From Acidimicrobiia bacterium (lineage in GTDB: Bacteria; Actinomycetota; Acidimicrobiia; Spongiisociales; JAHEDJ01), in contig DATIPS010000057.1 in the NCBI GenBank assembly GCA_035471805.1, positions 1-64,000 of the forward strand: DNA of 64,000 bases, in the 5' to 3' direction. Within the stretch, counting starts at the first letter, position 1. The number at the start of each line of letters is the position of its first letter. Made by a program: the position numbers and the translations under genes. Of this stretch, positions 8,650 through 17,377 are shown in pieces. Under the pieces are notes generated by a model, which was given only the letters and a program-made list of their open reading frames with translations, did no database searches and was not told where the DNA came from.

Positions 8650-9522
8650 ATGTTTGCCCGCCCTCTCGATTACCCCGCCGACCTTCCCGCACTCGACCGC
8701 CTGTTCGGACTGTGCCAATCCCACGATGGGCATCATCCTCTGAGCGAGCACAAATACGCCTCTCTCAGAAGAGGCGACCCGCACGGGGATGGATTCGCCG
8801 TCGAAAGAGAACGTCGCATAGTGGGCTATGTCCATCTCCTGGAAAGTAGACGCGCCGGAACATTCGAGCTCGAGAAGGCCGTGGAACCTCCCTATCGCGG
8901 CCTGGTGGATAGAGATTTGTTGCTGGCGGCTCTCGAGAAGGTACGGCGCCGCGACGGTGAAGAGGTTCATGCCTGGGTGTATCAGCGGGGTGAAGCCCGG
9001 TCCCTGGAGGATCTCGGGTTCGAGTTGGTGAGAAGACTCAAACAGATGAGAGTCGCCCTGCCGGTCGTCGACCAGACAATCCCTCCCGGCATCGAGTTCC
9101 GCGGGTACGAACCATCGGATGAGGCGCAACTCCTCCACATCCACAACCGTGCGTTCGAGGGCCACCTCGAGGCGGGCAACTGGAGTCCGCAGGACCTGCA
9201 CGAACGTCAGGCATACGAATGGTACGACCCGGCTGGTCTACGAACGGCCTGGAAGGGGGAGCGACTGGTCGCTTTCTGCTGGACCAAAGTGCATTCCGGG
9301 GGACTCGGCGAGATCTATCTCATTGCGACCGACCCCGACCAGAGAGGCAGGGGATACGGTCGGGCCGCAGCTCTCGAGGGTCTGCGATTCCTCAACCGCC
9401 GGGCGGGCTCAACGACCGGAATGCTCTATGTGGACGCGGTGAACGACGGTGCTCTTCGGCTATACGAGCAGCTCGGATTCAGATGCCATCACACCGACCT
9501 GGATTTCCGGCTGAGGATCTGA
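8650..9522 (+). CDS. mshD: Mycothiol synthase (GNAT acetyltransferase)
   Basis: A 290-residue tandem GNAT protein. MshD transfers acetate from acetyl-CoA to Cys-GlcN-Ins in the last step of mycothiol synthesis, the low-molecular-weight thiol of actinobacteria. The C-terminal half has a complete acetyl-CoA site: 'GEIYLIATDPDQRGRGYGRA' (motif A with QRGRGYG), then MLYVDAVNDGALRLYEQLGF, the segment typical of MshD. The N-terminal half is a degenerate GNAT domain, as in the family. ATG 8650 is chosen because the longer frame upstream overlaps the divergent gene. It is good evidence that the host is an actinobacterium that makes mycothiol. Confidence 0.85.
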   Translation: MFARPLDYPADLPALDRLFGLCQSHDGHHPLSEHKYASLRRGDPHGDGFAVERERRIVGYVHLLESRRAGTFELEKAVEPPYRGLVDRDLLLAALEKVRRRDGEEVHAWVYQRGEARSLEDLGFELVRRLKQMRVALPVVDQTIPPGIEFRGYEPSDEAQLLHIHNRAFEGHLEAGNWSPQDLHERQAYEWYDPAGLRTAWKGERLVAFCWTKVHSGGLGEIYLIATDPDQRGRGYGRAAALEGLRFLNRRAGSTTGMLYVDAVNDGALRLYEQLGFRCHHTDLDFRLRI

Positions 9523-9525
9523 GTC

Positions 9526-9750
9526 TCATCGACCAGGGGTGTTCGAATCTCCGCCGTGCGGAGAGCCAAAACGCCTTCCACACGAGGGACAAGTCGGATC
9601 CTGCTCGGTTGTCTGGGCGAAGCACCAAGGGCACGGCAGGTCCTCTTCCAGCTCCTGCGTCATTGACGCCTCCTGCAAGCGAGGTCCACCGAACTTTCCC
9701 CCCAACACAATGCCGATTGAGAGTATCGGTACTGTCAGCAATGCGATCAC
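9526..9750 (-). CDS. Small membrane protein with a C-terminal zinc ribbon
   Basis: A 74-residue protein. GTG 9750 follows AAGGAGG at good spacing and opens with a hydrophobic segment (VIALLTVPILSIGIVLGGKF), so it is probably a single-pass membrane protein. The C-terminal half has a four-cysteine zinc ribbon, CPWC then CPSC 13 residues on. A second ATG with its own GGAGG at 9662 would give a soluble 45-residue zinc-ribbon form. It ends 4 bp from the end of mshD on the opposite strand. No function can be assigned. Confidence 0.6.
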   Translation of the reverse strand: MIALLTVPILSIGIVLGGKFGGPRLQEASMTQELEEDLPCPWCFAQTTEQDPTCPSCGRRFGSPHGGDSNTPGR

Positions 9751-9933
9751 GTCGTCCTCCTTCGTTTGCGAGGATACGCGGTTTGAGGTGGTTAGTGATG
9801 GATTTCGCGCTTTCGGCGGGGCCGGCGTCGCCGGTGGATAGACGGGCGGGGCAGGTCGGAGAGCCTGGATCAGCGCGACTTGCATTCGGCCCCAAGGCAG
9901 ATTCCGGGCGACCTTGTATCCGTAGTCTTCGAG

Positions 9934-10764
9934 TCAGTCGAGCAGCGCTGCTTCGAGCTCCCGGACGACGACCGCCAGGTTGTCGAGGCGACCGTCGCGT
10001 GTCTCGGCCTCCTGGAGCATCTCCCGGCCGCTGTGGAACACGATCCACGGTCGCAGGATCTCTTCGGGCATCGTGCGGCCGTAACCTTCGATGAGGGCGT
10101 TGGCGGCGTTCTGCCCGGTGGTGCGACGCAACGTGGAGACCGCCAGAGAGAAGTCCCATTCCGCGGGAGCGGCTGTCGCCCAGGCCCAGTCGACGAGTGT
10201 GACGCGGCCCGACTCGTCGTCGACCCGGAAGCGGTCGGGTCGAGGATTGGTGTGACAGGAGGTCGGAACGCCGCCCACCGGGGGCTCCGCTGCGAGGGCA
10301 CGCTCCAGTAACTGCTGTGAAAGGCCCACCCTCCGCCGGTAGCGTGTGAGTCTGTTGAAGACCGACTGATACTCCGATCGGAGCCAGGCCGCGTCCATGC
10401 CTCCCGCCAGATTCGTCAGCTGGTCCGGGCTTGCCTCGTGAACCGACCGGAGGATTCGCCCGGCTTGTCGGGCCGCACTCGTACTACTCGGAAGCGTTGC
10501 GAGGTTCCAGGCTCCCGCGTCCTCGAACAACCCCCATGCGGTGTCGTCTTCTATGCCCCACTCGATGACCTTCGGGATGCCTTCAACGCCGCTCAACGAC
10601 TCCAGAGCCCGTTGTTCCCGCCTTTGCAGGGAAGTCGATCGATACACCGTCAGGATGGTGGTTGCATGTGGGGCGAAGAGACGAAAAGCTCGACCAGAGA
10701 TGCCGGAAAGCTCGTGAACGCGGCCACCGCGAGCGAGTTTCTTGGCGATGTCAATCGCGTCCAT
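9934..10764 (-). CDS. Aminoglycoside-phosphotransferase-fold (APH) family protein
   Basis: A 276-residue protein with a small-molecule kinase fold. The catalytic loop is 'SCHTNPRPDRFRVDDESGRV' near residues 168-187 and the metal-binding Asp is in TLVDWAWATAAPAEWD just after it, matching the H-x-D/N...DW pattern of APH/choline kinase proteins. The usual catalytic Asp of HGD is replaced (HTNP), so activity is uncertain. It is divergent from thrS with under 80 bp between starts. The phosphate acceptor is unknown; a resistance function should not be assumed. Confidence 0.6.
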   Translation of the reverse strand: MDAIDIAKKLARGGRVHELSGISGRAFRLFAPHATTILTVYRSTSLQRREQRALESLSGVEGIPKVIEWGIEDDTAWGLFEDAGAWNLATLPSSTSAARQAGRILRSVHEASPDQLTNLAGGMDAAWLRSEYQSVFNRLTRYRRRVGLSQQLLERALAAEPPVGGVPTSCHTNPRPDRFRVDDESGRVTLVDWAWATAAPAEWDFSLAVSTLRRTTGQNAANALIEGYGRTMPEEILRPWIVFHSGREMLQEAETRDGRLDNLAVVVRELEAALLD

Positions 10765-10843
10765 ACAGTCTCCCTGGAAAGAAAGGTTCCTACAGTTCCG
10801 ATTGCCTCCATTACCCTACCCGCGATATGAACAAAGACATGAG

Positions 10844-12775
10844 ATGACCATCCAACTTACTTTTCCCGACGGATCTGTTCATGAACACGAAGACGGCGTC
10901 ACCGGCCTCGACGTTGCGGCTTCGATAGGCGCCCGCCTCGCCAAGGCGGCGGTGGCCGTCAAGCTCGACGGTGACCTCCTCGACTTGAGCAGGCCGCTGC
11001 CGGGCGGCGGACCGTTCGAAGTCGTGACCGAGTCGACCGAAGAGGGCCGCCACATCATCAGACATTCGGCGGCGCACATCATGGCTCAGGCCGTCCTCGA
11101 TCTGTTCGACGGGGCGACCTTTGCCATCGGACCGGCGATCACCGACGGCTTCTACTACGACTTCAACATCGGCCGGCCGTTCGATGCAGACGATCTGGAG
11201 CGAATAGAGCAGCGGATGGCTGAAATCGTGCTGGCCGACCAGACTTTCTCGAGGGAGGAACACTCGATACCGGACGCTCTCGGGATGTTCGCCGATCAGC
11301 CCTACAAGACCGAGATCATCGAGTCCGTCGACGAGACTGAGGTGGGAGGGGGCGACGGCGTCACCGTCTATCGCAACGAAGACTTCGTTGATCTCTGTCG
11401 GGGACCACACCTTCCGAGCACGGGTCGCCTCAAGGCGGTGAAGCTGCTTCGGTCGGCCGGCGCTTACTGGCGTGGGGATGAGAACCGGGACCAACTCCAG
11501 CGCATCTACGGCACCGCCTGGGAGTCGAAGAAGGCTCTGGACGAATACGTCGAGCGTCTCGCAGAGGCAGAGCGACGTGATCACCGGCGGCTGGGCAACG
11601 AGCTGGATCTGTTCTCTTTCCCCTCTGAGCTGGGTTCCGGGTTGGCCGTTTGGCATCCGAAGGGCGGACTTCTGCGCACGATCATCGAGGACTACAGCCG
11701 AAGGACCCACCTGAGTCACGGTTACGAGATCGTCGCGACTCCTCACGTCGCCAAGGCGCACCTTTGGGAGACCTCAGGGCATCTCGACTTCTATGCGGAG
11801 GGCATGTTCCCCGGGATGATCCTCGATGAACAGACCGAGTACCGGATGAAACCGATGAATTGTCCCTTCCACATCTTGATCTACAAGAGCAAGGGGCGAA
11901 GCTATCGGGAGCTTCCTCTGCGGCTGTTCGAGCTCGGTACCGTTTACCGCTACGAGCGTTCCGGAGTCGTGCACGGGCTCTTGCGGGCCAGGGGCTTCAC
12001 CCAGGACGACAGTCACATCTTCGCCATGGAGTCTCAGATCGGCGACGAGTTGCAGAACCTCCTCGATTTCACACTGATGGTTCTGAGAGATTTCGGATTC
12101 GAGGAGTTCGAGGCCGACCTCTCGACGAAGCCGGACAAGTATGTGGGCGAGGACGAATCCTGGGAAAAGGCCGAGTCTGCTTTGCAGCAGGCGCTTGAAA
12201 CTGCGGGCTTGCCCTTTGAGATCGCGGCCGGCGAGGGCGCCTTCTACGGCCCGAAGATCGATGTGCACGTGCGCGACGCGATCGGCCGCCGCTGGCAACT
12301 CTCGACCCTCCAAGTCGATTTCGGGCAACCCGCCAACTTCGACCTGCTCTACGCCTCCGGGGACAACACGCGCGAGCGCCCCGTGATGATCCATCGTGCA
12401 CTCATGGGTTCGATAGAGCGCTTCGTCGGAATCCTCGTCGAGCACTACGCGGGAGCTTTTCCACCCTGGCTTTCGCCGGTCCAGGCCGCCGTCGTTCCGG
12501 TAGCCGACCGTCATATCGAATACGCTCGCAAGGTGGCCGGCTCTCTCCACGAGGCTCGTTTGCGGGTCGAGGTCGACGAGGCAGATGACACGGTGGGTGA
12601 GAAGATTCGCCGGGCGATCACTTCCAAGACACCGGCGGTTCTCGTAGTCGGAGATCAGGATGTCGAGACCGGCACGGTGGGTATCCGGCTGCGCGGCGAT
12701 GAGAATGAGCGGCGTGGAATAGCAATCGAGTCTGCCATTCTGGAACTCGCCGCCCTGGCGGCACCGCCGCGATGA
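10844..12775 (+). CDS. thrS: Threonine--tRNA ligase
   Basis: A 643-residue class II synthetase that charges tRNA-Thr. The order is normal: TGS domain (residues 1-60), editing/SAD domain with HSAAHIMAQAV, a second SAD segment, catalytic core with MNCPFHILIY (zinc-binding Cys), 'GTVYRYERSGVVHGLLRARGFTQDDSH' region as motif 2, 'MIHRALMGSIERFVGILVEHYAG' region as motif 3, then the anticodon-binding domain. ATG 10844 fits the TGS start (MTIQLTFPDGS) and drops 34 unlikely upstream codons. The next gene overlaps its stop by 4 nt. In M. tuberculosis thrS also leads into the pgsA-pimA block. Confidence 0.97.
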   Translation: MTIQLTFPDGSVHEHEDGVTGLDVAASIGARLAKAAVAVKLDGDLLDLSRPLPGGGPFEVVTESTEEGRHIIRHSAAHIMAQAVLDLFDGATFAIGPAITDGFYYDFNIGRPFDADDLERIEQRMAEIVLADQTFSREEHSIPDALGMFADQPYKTEIIESVDETEVGGGDGVTVYRNEDFVDLCRGPHLPSTGRLKAVKLLRSAGAYWRGDENRDQLQRIYGTAWESKKALDEYVERLAEAERRDHRRLGNELDLFSFPSELGSGLAVWHPKGGLLRTIIEDYSRRTHLSHGYEIVATPHVAKAHLWETSGHLDFYAEGMFPGMILDEQTEYRMKPMNCPFHILIYKSKGRSYRELPLRLFELGTVYRYERSGVVHGLLRARGFTQDDSHIFAMESQIGDELQNLLDFTLMVLRDFGFEEFEADLSTKPDKYVGEDESWEKAESALQQALETAGLPFEIAAGEGAFYGPKIDVHVRDAIGRRWQLSTLQVDFGQPANFDLLYASGDNTRERPVMIHRALMGSIERFVGILVEHYAGAFPPWLSPVQAAVVPVADRHIEYARKVAGSLHEARLRVEVDEADDTVGEKIRRAITSKTPAVLVVGDQDVETGTVGIRLRGDENERRGIAIESAILELAALAAPPR

Positions 12776-13266
12776 GCGACCGCGATACCCCGAGCATTCA
12801 CATACCTCAGGAGCTCGCCGATGCTGAGGGTGTCCCCGACGACCTCGACTCGGCGGTGCTCGGTCCGTACGTGCTGCCCAGTCCAACTCGCCGCCGGATT
12901 TCGGGATGGGTTTACGTGGCAAGCTCTGTGGCGGCAGCAGTTGGAGCCCTATCGGGATTGCCGGCAGGGATGTGGGTGGTCGCGGCTGTGCTCCTGGTTC
13001 TCGGCATCTGGCACTTCATCACCGCCTGGCCGCTGGCCGTCGACGATTCCGAAGCTCTCGAACTTGCCGCTCAGGCGATCTCGTTTCCGGTTGGGCACTC
13101 GTCGGGTGCGGTTCGTTTCGAAGGCTGGCGATCGCGTCCGGTATGGAATGTGCTGCTCTATGCCGCCGACAATCCCCCTTCGAAGCGCGGTTTGGTGCTG
13201 ATCGACGCGGTGACCGGCGAGGTGCGGCGTGATCCATTCGAAGAGGTTCTGGGTCCCGAGGCCTAG
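12772..13266 (+). CDS. Hypothetical membrane protein coupled to thrS
   Basis: A 164-residue protein starting in an ATGA overlap with the thrS stop, so it is translationally coupled. A polar N-terminus of about 40 residues precedes two adjacent membrane helices (WVYVASSVAAAVGALSGL and MWVVAAVLLVLGIWHFITAW), then a soluble C-terminal domain of about 80 residues that contains 'AVRFEGWRSRPVWNVLLYA' and 'LVLIDAVTGEV'. I do not recognise the family. A terminator follows at 13285. Confidence 0.65.
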   Translation: MSDRDTPSIHIPQELADAEGVPDDLDSAVLGPYVLPSPTRRRISGWVYVASSVAAAVGALSGLPAGMWVVAAVLLVLGIWHFITAWPLAVDDSEALELAAQAISFPVGHSSGAVRFEGWRSRPVWNVLLYAADNPPSKRGLVLIDAVTGEVRRDPFEEVLGPEA

Positions 13267-13284
13267 ATTCCGTGCGTGCAGTCA

Positions 13285-13320
13285 GAAGGCGGCCCCTGTC
13301 GGAGCCGCCTTCCGTCTTGT
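13285..13320. terminator. Intrinsic terminator between convergent genes
   Basis: A 9-bp stem GAAGGCGGC / GCCGCCTTC (13285-13293 and 13304-13312) with a 10-nt loop, followed by CGTCTTGT. It separates the thrS-linked gene from gltA, which ends on the other strand at 13349. Confidence 0.7.
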
Positions 13321-13348
13321 GTGATGTCCCGGTACCTGGAGCCGGTTT

Positions 13349-14632
13349 CTACCTCTGGTCCATGCTGATGAACTTGCGCTCGGATTCACCGACGTAGATC
13401 TGCCGTGGACGACCGATCCGCGTGGTCGGGTCGAAGCGCATCTCCTTCCACTGGGCGATCCAGCCCGGGAGCCTTCCGATGGCGAACAGCACGGTGAACA
13501 GGTCGACCGGGAATCCCATCGCCTTGTAGATGATGCCCGAGTAGAAGTCGACGTTCGGATAGAGCTTGCGCTCTGCGAAGTATTCATCCGACAAGGCAAC
13601 CTCTTCGAGTTGCTTGGCGACATCGAGCATCGGGTCGTCCTTGCCGAGTTTGTCGAGCACATCACCTGCGTAGCGCTTGATGATCCGAGCCCGCGGGTCG
13701 AAGTTCTTGTAGACGCGGTGACCGAATCCCATGAGCCGGAACGGATCATCCTTGTCCTTGGCCTTCTCGACGAACTGCTCGACGTCGCCGCCGCCCTTGA
13801 TGATCTCATCGAGCATGACCACGACCTGCTGGTTCGCTCCACCGTGGAGCGGGCCCGACAGGGCATGGATGCCCGACGCGACCGATGAGAACAGGTTGGC
13901 TTGTGATGAGCCGACCATCCGCACGGTCGATGTCGAACAGTTCTGCTCGTGGTCGGCGTGAAGGTTCAGCAGGACGTCGAGAGCCTTGGAGATGACCGGG
14001 TCGACCTCGTAGGCCTCGGTCGGGTACGAGAACATCATGTGCAGGAAGTTCGACGTGTAGTCGAGGTCGTTCCTCGGGTACTGGAATGGTTGGCTCAGGC
14101 CGTACTTGTATCCCCAGGCCACCAAGGTGATCATCTTGGCGATGAGTCGCTTGGCGCTGATGTCGATGGCCTGCTCATCCGTTGGATCCAGGGCATCCGG
14201 ATAGAAGGTCGCCAGCGCGGAAACCGCCGACGCCAGCATCTGCATCGGGTGGGCGTCGGTCGGGAAGGCCTCGTAGAGGTGCTTCATGTCCTCGCGCACC
14301 AGCGTGTGATGGTTGATGTCGTCGACGAACTCTTCGTACTGAGAAGCCGTCGGCAGCTCACCGTAGAGGCAGAGATAGGAGACCTCGAGGAAAGAAGCGC
14401 TGTCGGCGATCTGCTCGATCGGGTAGCCCCGATAGCGCAGGATGCCTTTTTCCCCGTCGAGGAAAGTGACCGAACTGAGCGCCTCTGCCGTGTTGGCGAA
14501 TCCCTTGTCGTGAGTGACGAATCCCGTCTGCGCGCGCAGCTGGTTGGTATCGATCGCCACTTCGCCTTCCGTGCCGACGATCACCGGTAATGTGATCTCT
14601 CGATCTCCCACTCGTAGTACGGCCTCGTCCAT
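13349..14632 (-). CDS. gltA: Citrate synthase
   Basis: A 427-residue citrate synthase that joins acetyl-CoA and oxaloacetate at the entry to the TCA cycle. Active-site segments are intact: HADHEQNCSTSTVR (His of the oxaloacetate site), GPLHGGANQQV, and GFGHRVYKNFDPRA with the third catalytic His, plus a late Asp in 'YPNVDFYSGI'. Length and N-terminal domain match the long, hexameric-type GltA. ATG 14632 has AAGGAG upstream. It lies 24 bp after the EF-G-like gene on the same strand, so the two are probably cotranscribed. Confidence 0.96.
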   Translation of the reverse strand: MDEAVLRVGDREITLPVIVGTEGEVAIDTNQLRAQTGFVTHDKGFANTAEALSSVTFLDGEKGILRYRGYPIEQIADSASFLEVSYLCLYGELPTASQYEEFVDDINHHTLVREDMKHLYEAFPTDAHPMQMLASAVSALATFYPDALDPTDEQAIDISAKRLIAKMITLVAWGYKYGLSQPFQYPRNDLDYTSNFLHMMFSYPTEAYEVDPVISKALDVLLNLHADHEQNCSTSTVRMVGSSQANLFSSVASGIHALSGPLHGGANQQVVVMLDEIIKGGGDVEQFVEKAKDKDDPFRLMGFGHRVYKNFDPRARIIKRYAGDVLDKLGKDDPMLDVAKQLEEVALSDEYFAERKLYPNVDFYSGIIYKAMGFPVDLFTVLFAIGRLPGWIAQWKEMRFDPTTRIGRPRQIYVGESERKFISMDQR

Positions 14633-14656
14633 ATCGATCTCCTTTGTTGCGTACCT

Positions 14657-16705
14657 CTAGGACTCGTCCTTTTGGGCCGCGTCGATCACCTTCTGCGCTT
14701 CCTGATGAGGCATTTCCTCATATCGTGCGAACTTCATTTCGAAGAACCCGCGGCCTCCGGTCATCGAGCGAAGGTCAACCGCATACCGCTGCATTTCTCC
14801 GAGCGGTGCTTCGACGGTGATAACCCGTAGGTGGCCCTCGGTGTCCATTCCGAGAACGCGCCCACGTTTGGCGTTGATGTCGCCGATGACGTCACCCATG
14901 AAATCTTCCGGCACGCGGACCCTTGCTTCGACGATTGGCTCCAGGATCACCGCTCCGAGTTTCGGAGACGCCGCACGGAAGGCCATGATGCCGGCCATTC
15001 GGAAAGACATCTCGTCCGAATCCACGGAATGGTATTTCCCGTCATAGAGCGTGGCCTGTACGTCGACCACCGGGTACCCGGCGAGCGGACCTTTCTCTAG
15101 GGCCTCCTGGACCCCTTTTTCAACGGCGGGTATGAACTGGCGGGGTACGGAGCCACCTTTGGTGGCGTTCACGAACTCGAAACCGGTACCGCGCGGAAGC
15201 GGGGCGAACTTGACGAACGCTACGCCAAACTGGCCACGACCGCCGCTTTGCTTCTTGTGCTTGCCTTCGGCTTCGGTAGTGGCCGTGATGCTTTCCCGGT
15301 AAGGGACGGTTGGGATAGCGGTGTCGATTTCCACACCGAACTTCCTGTTGATGCGCGCTGCGGTGACGTCGAGGTGGTTGTCGCCGAGTCCCGACAGCAC
15401 CGTCTCGTGGGTCTCCGGTCGTCGTTCGACGGCCAGCGTCGGGTCCTCTTCGATGACCTTCTGGAGAGCTACGGACAACTTGTCTTCGTCCTGGGATGAC
15501 TTAGGAAAGATCGCCACCGACATCACCGGGCTCGGGAAGGACACCGGTTTGATCCGGATACCTGTGCCCGGGGTGACGAGAGTGTCGCCCGCCAGAACGT
15601 TGTCGAGTTTGGCGACTGCTGCGATGTCTCCGGTGACGATTTCCGTTGCGTCGTGGTGGTCCTTGCCTTGCATGAAGAACAAGTTGTGCATGCGCCCGCT
15701 ACTGGAGCGGGCGGCGTTCTCGAGGTTGTCGTCGACCTTGACCGATCCGGAGAAGACCCGGAACAGCGATATGCGGCCGACGTATGGATCCGAGTGGGTT
15801 TTGAACACGAAGGCGGTCGCCGGTCCGTCTGCCGACACGGCCAGTTCTCCGGACTCCATCGGGGGAGCGGAATGCTCCAGGGGATTGGGTCCGAACTCGA
15901 CGATGAAGTCTGCCAGGGTGTCGATCCCGATCAGCGAACCGGCCGATCCGCACAGGACGGGGAATATCTCTCCGTGGAGCATTCCCGAGTGCACCGATGA
16001 GATGATCTTGTCGCGAGACGGTTCCTCGCCCTCGAAGTACCTCTCCATCATTTCATCGTCGGTCTCGACCACCGCTTCGATGAGGGTGGTATGGGCACCG
16101 GACACGAGGTCGACCATGTCTTCCGGGAGTTCAATTTCAGATGATTTGGACTTGCCGCTGTATCCGAATGCGCGGCTGGAGACGACCCTGACGATTCCGC
16201 TGAGGTTTTGCTCGGAGCCGATTGGAAGCTGAATCGGCGCGATCCGCTTCCCGAAAGTCTCGGTGAGTTGCTCGAGAGTCCGCTGGAACGAAGACCGTTC
16301 TCGATCGAGTTTGTTGATGAATACAACGCGCGGGATCCTTTCCGCGGCGGCGGCACGCCAGAGTGCTTCTGTTTGCACTTCGACCCCGTCGACGCCCGAC
16401 ACGACGAAGATGGCCATGTCGGCGACCCGGAGGGCGGCGAGGGCATCACCGGTGAAGTCTGCATATCCCGGTGTGTCGAGGATGTTGATCTTGTGGCCCT
16501 TCCACTCGCAGGAGGCCACTGCGACGTTCAGGGAGATCTGTCGTTCGATCTCTTCGGGTTCGAAATCGGTGACCGTGGTGCCGTCTTCGACGCGCCCCAC
16601 CCGTGTGGTTGCGCCGGCGGTATTGAGGAGAGCTTCGGCGAGACTCGTCTTCCCGGCGCCGCCATGTCCTACCAGCACCACGTTGCGGATTCTCTCGGGA
16701 ATCAC
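14657..16705 (-). CDS. EF-G-like translation-factor GTPase (EF-G2/FusA2 type)
   Basis: A 682-residue paralogue of elongation factor G. GTP motifs are visible: G1 GHGGAGKTS (canonical EF-G has GHIDAGKTT), G3 DTPGY, G4 NKLD; domains II-V follow, with 'GHLRVITVEAPLGEMQRYAV' near the C-terminus. The region corresponding to the EF-G tip and catalytic His is shorter and diverged. The altered G1 places it with the actinobacterial EF-G2 group, which has no firmly known role; the second gene should be the real fusA elsewhere. GTG 16705 has GGAGG 4 nt upstream. It shares a 97-bp gap with the divergent pgsA. Confidence 0.85.
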   Translation of the reverse strand: MIPERIRNVVLVGHGGAGKTSLAEALLNTAGATTRVGRVEDGTTVTDFEPEEIERQISLNVAVASCEWKGHKINILDTPGYADFTGDALAALRVADMAIFVVSGVDGVEVQTEALWRAAAAERIPRVVFINKLDRERSSFQRTLEQLTETFGKRIAPIQLPIGSEQNLSGIVRVVSSRAFGYSGKSKSSEIELPEDMVDLVSGAHTTLIEAVVETDDEMMERYFEGEEPSRDKIISSVHSGMLHGEIFPVLCGSAGSLIGIDTLADFIVEFGPNPLEHSAPPMESGELAVSADGPATAFVFKTHSDPYVGRISLFRVFSGSVKVDDNLENAARSSSGRMHNLFFMQGKDHHDATEIVTGDIAAVAKLDNVLAGDTLVTPGTGIRIKPVSFPSPVMSVAIFPKSSQDEDKLSVALQKVIEEDPTLAVERRPETHETVLSGLGDNHLDVTAARINRKFGVEIDTAIPTVPYRESITATTEAEGKHKKQSGGRGQFGVAFVKFAPLPRGTGFEFVNATKGGSVPRQFIPAVEKGVQEALEKGPLAGYPVVDVQATLYDGKYHSVDSDEMSFRMAGIMAFRAASPKLGAVILEPIVEARVRVPEDFMGDVIGDINAKRGRVLGMDTEGHLRVITVEAPLGEMQRYAVDLRSMTGGRGFFEMKFARYEEMPHQEAQKVIDAAQKDES

Positions 16706-16768
16706 GCTACCTCCTTGTACTTCGGGTTCACGGGGATACTAGTTGCGGTGAGGCGGCCGGATTCCTGC

Positions 16769-16774
16769 TACGTT
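16769..16774 (+). promoter_or_regulatory. Candidate -10 box for the pgsA-patA-pimA block
   Basis: TACGTT 27 nt before the pgsA start, leaving a leader of about 20 nt that contains GCGGAG. It lies in the gap between the divergent EF-G-like and pgsA genes. Confidence 0.35.
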
Positions 16775-16801
16775 TGGCAACTCCGCGGAGAAAGTCTCCT
16801 G

Positions 16802-17377
16802 ATGATCGAACAACGAGCTCGAGGGCATATCGAACGCTACGTCGAACCGATCGGCCGCGTTCTCGTGTCTGCTCGCTTCACGCCGATGACCGTGACCATC
16901 GTGGGATTACTCCTCGTGGTCAGCGGAGCGGTCCTCGTCGGGTTGGAGGTCACGGTTCTCGGAGCGTGGATAGTCGCGCTCGGATCTGCACTCGACGGCC
17001 TCGATGGAGCGGTTGCCCGCCTGTCGGGCAAGGCCTCGAAACGGGGAGCGTTCGTCGACTCAGTTTCTGATCGGCTCGGTGAGACCGCCATGTGGGCGGG
17101 CCTTGCCTTTGCAGTTTCCGATGAGACCTCCGTCCTGGCCCTGCTCTGTGTGCTCAACCTCGGCGCATCCCTGCTCGTCTCGTATCTGCGAGCGCGAGCC
17201 GAGTCCGTCGGAGCCGACGGCCGGGGCGGTCTCATGGGTCGCGCCGAAAGGGTGATCCTCTTCTCCGCCGGGTTGGTCTTCAACTTCGTTCCGATAATGC
17301 TGTGGGTGATGGCAGCTCTCACCTGGATGACGGTCGCGCAACGGTTCGCTTTGGTGTGGCGACGACTCGAAGACTGA
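16802..17377 (+). CDS. pgsA: CDP-alcohol phosphatidyltransferase, probably phosphatidylinositol phosphate synthase
   Basis: A 191-residue membrane enzyme. The family motif D-G-x2-A-R-x8-G-x3-D-x3-D is complete in 'DGAVARLSGKASKRGAFVDS' and the following VSD, which binds the metal and the CDP-diacylglycerol head group. About six membrane helices are predicted. The two downstream genes are PatA-like and PimA, the same order as M. tuberculosis pgsA1 (Rv2612c), so the likely acceptor is inositol phosphate, giving phosphatidylinositol for PIMs. ATG 16802 is chosen because the long upstream frame runs against the EF-G-like gene. It overlaps patA by 22 nt. Confidence 0.85.
   Translation: MIEQRARGHIERYVEPIGRVLVSARFTPMTVTIVGLLLVVSGAVLVGLEVTVLGAWIVALGSALDGLDGAVARLSGKASKRGAFVDSVSDRLGETAMWAGLAFAVSDETSVLALLCVLNLGASLLVSYLRARAESVGADGRGGLMGRAERVILFSAGLVFNFVPIMLWVMAALTWMTVAQRFALVWRRLED

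Noticed and set aside
9934-10764. An antibiotic-resistance aminoglycoside phosphotransferase
   Set aside because: The fold fits, but the catalytic HGD is HTN and the context is housekeeping; resistance is not supported.
11774-12922. A 382-codon minus-strand frame opposite thrS
   Set aside because: Shadow of a clear synthetase gene. The same holds for long minus frames at 3455-4288, 18135-19301 and 30733-31896.
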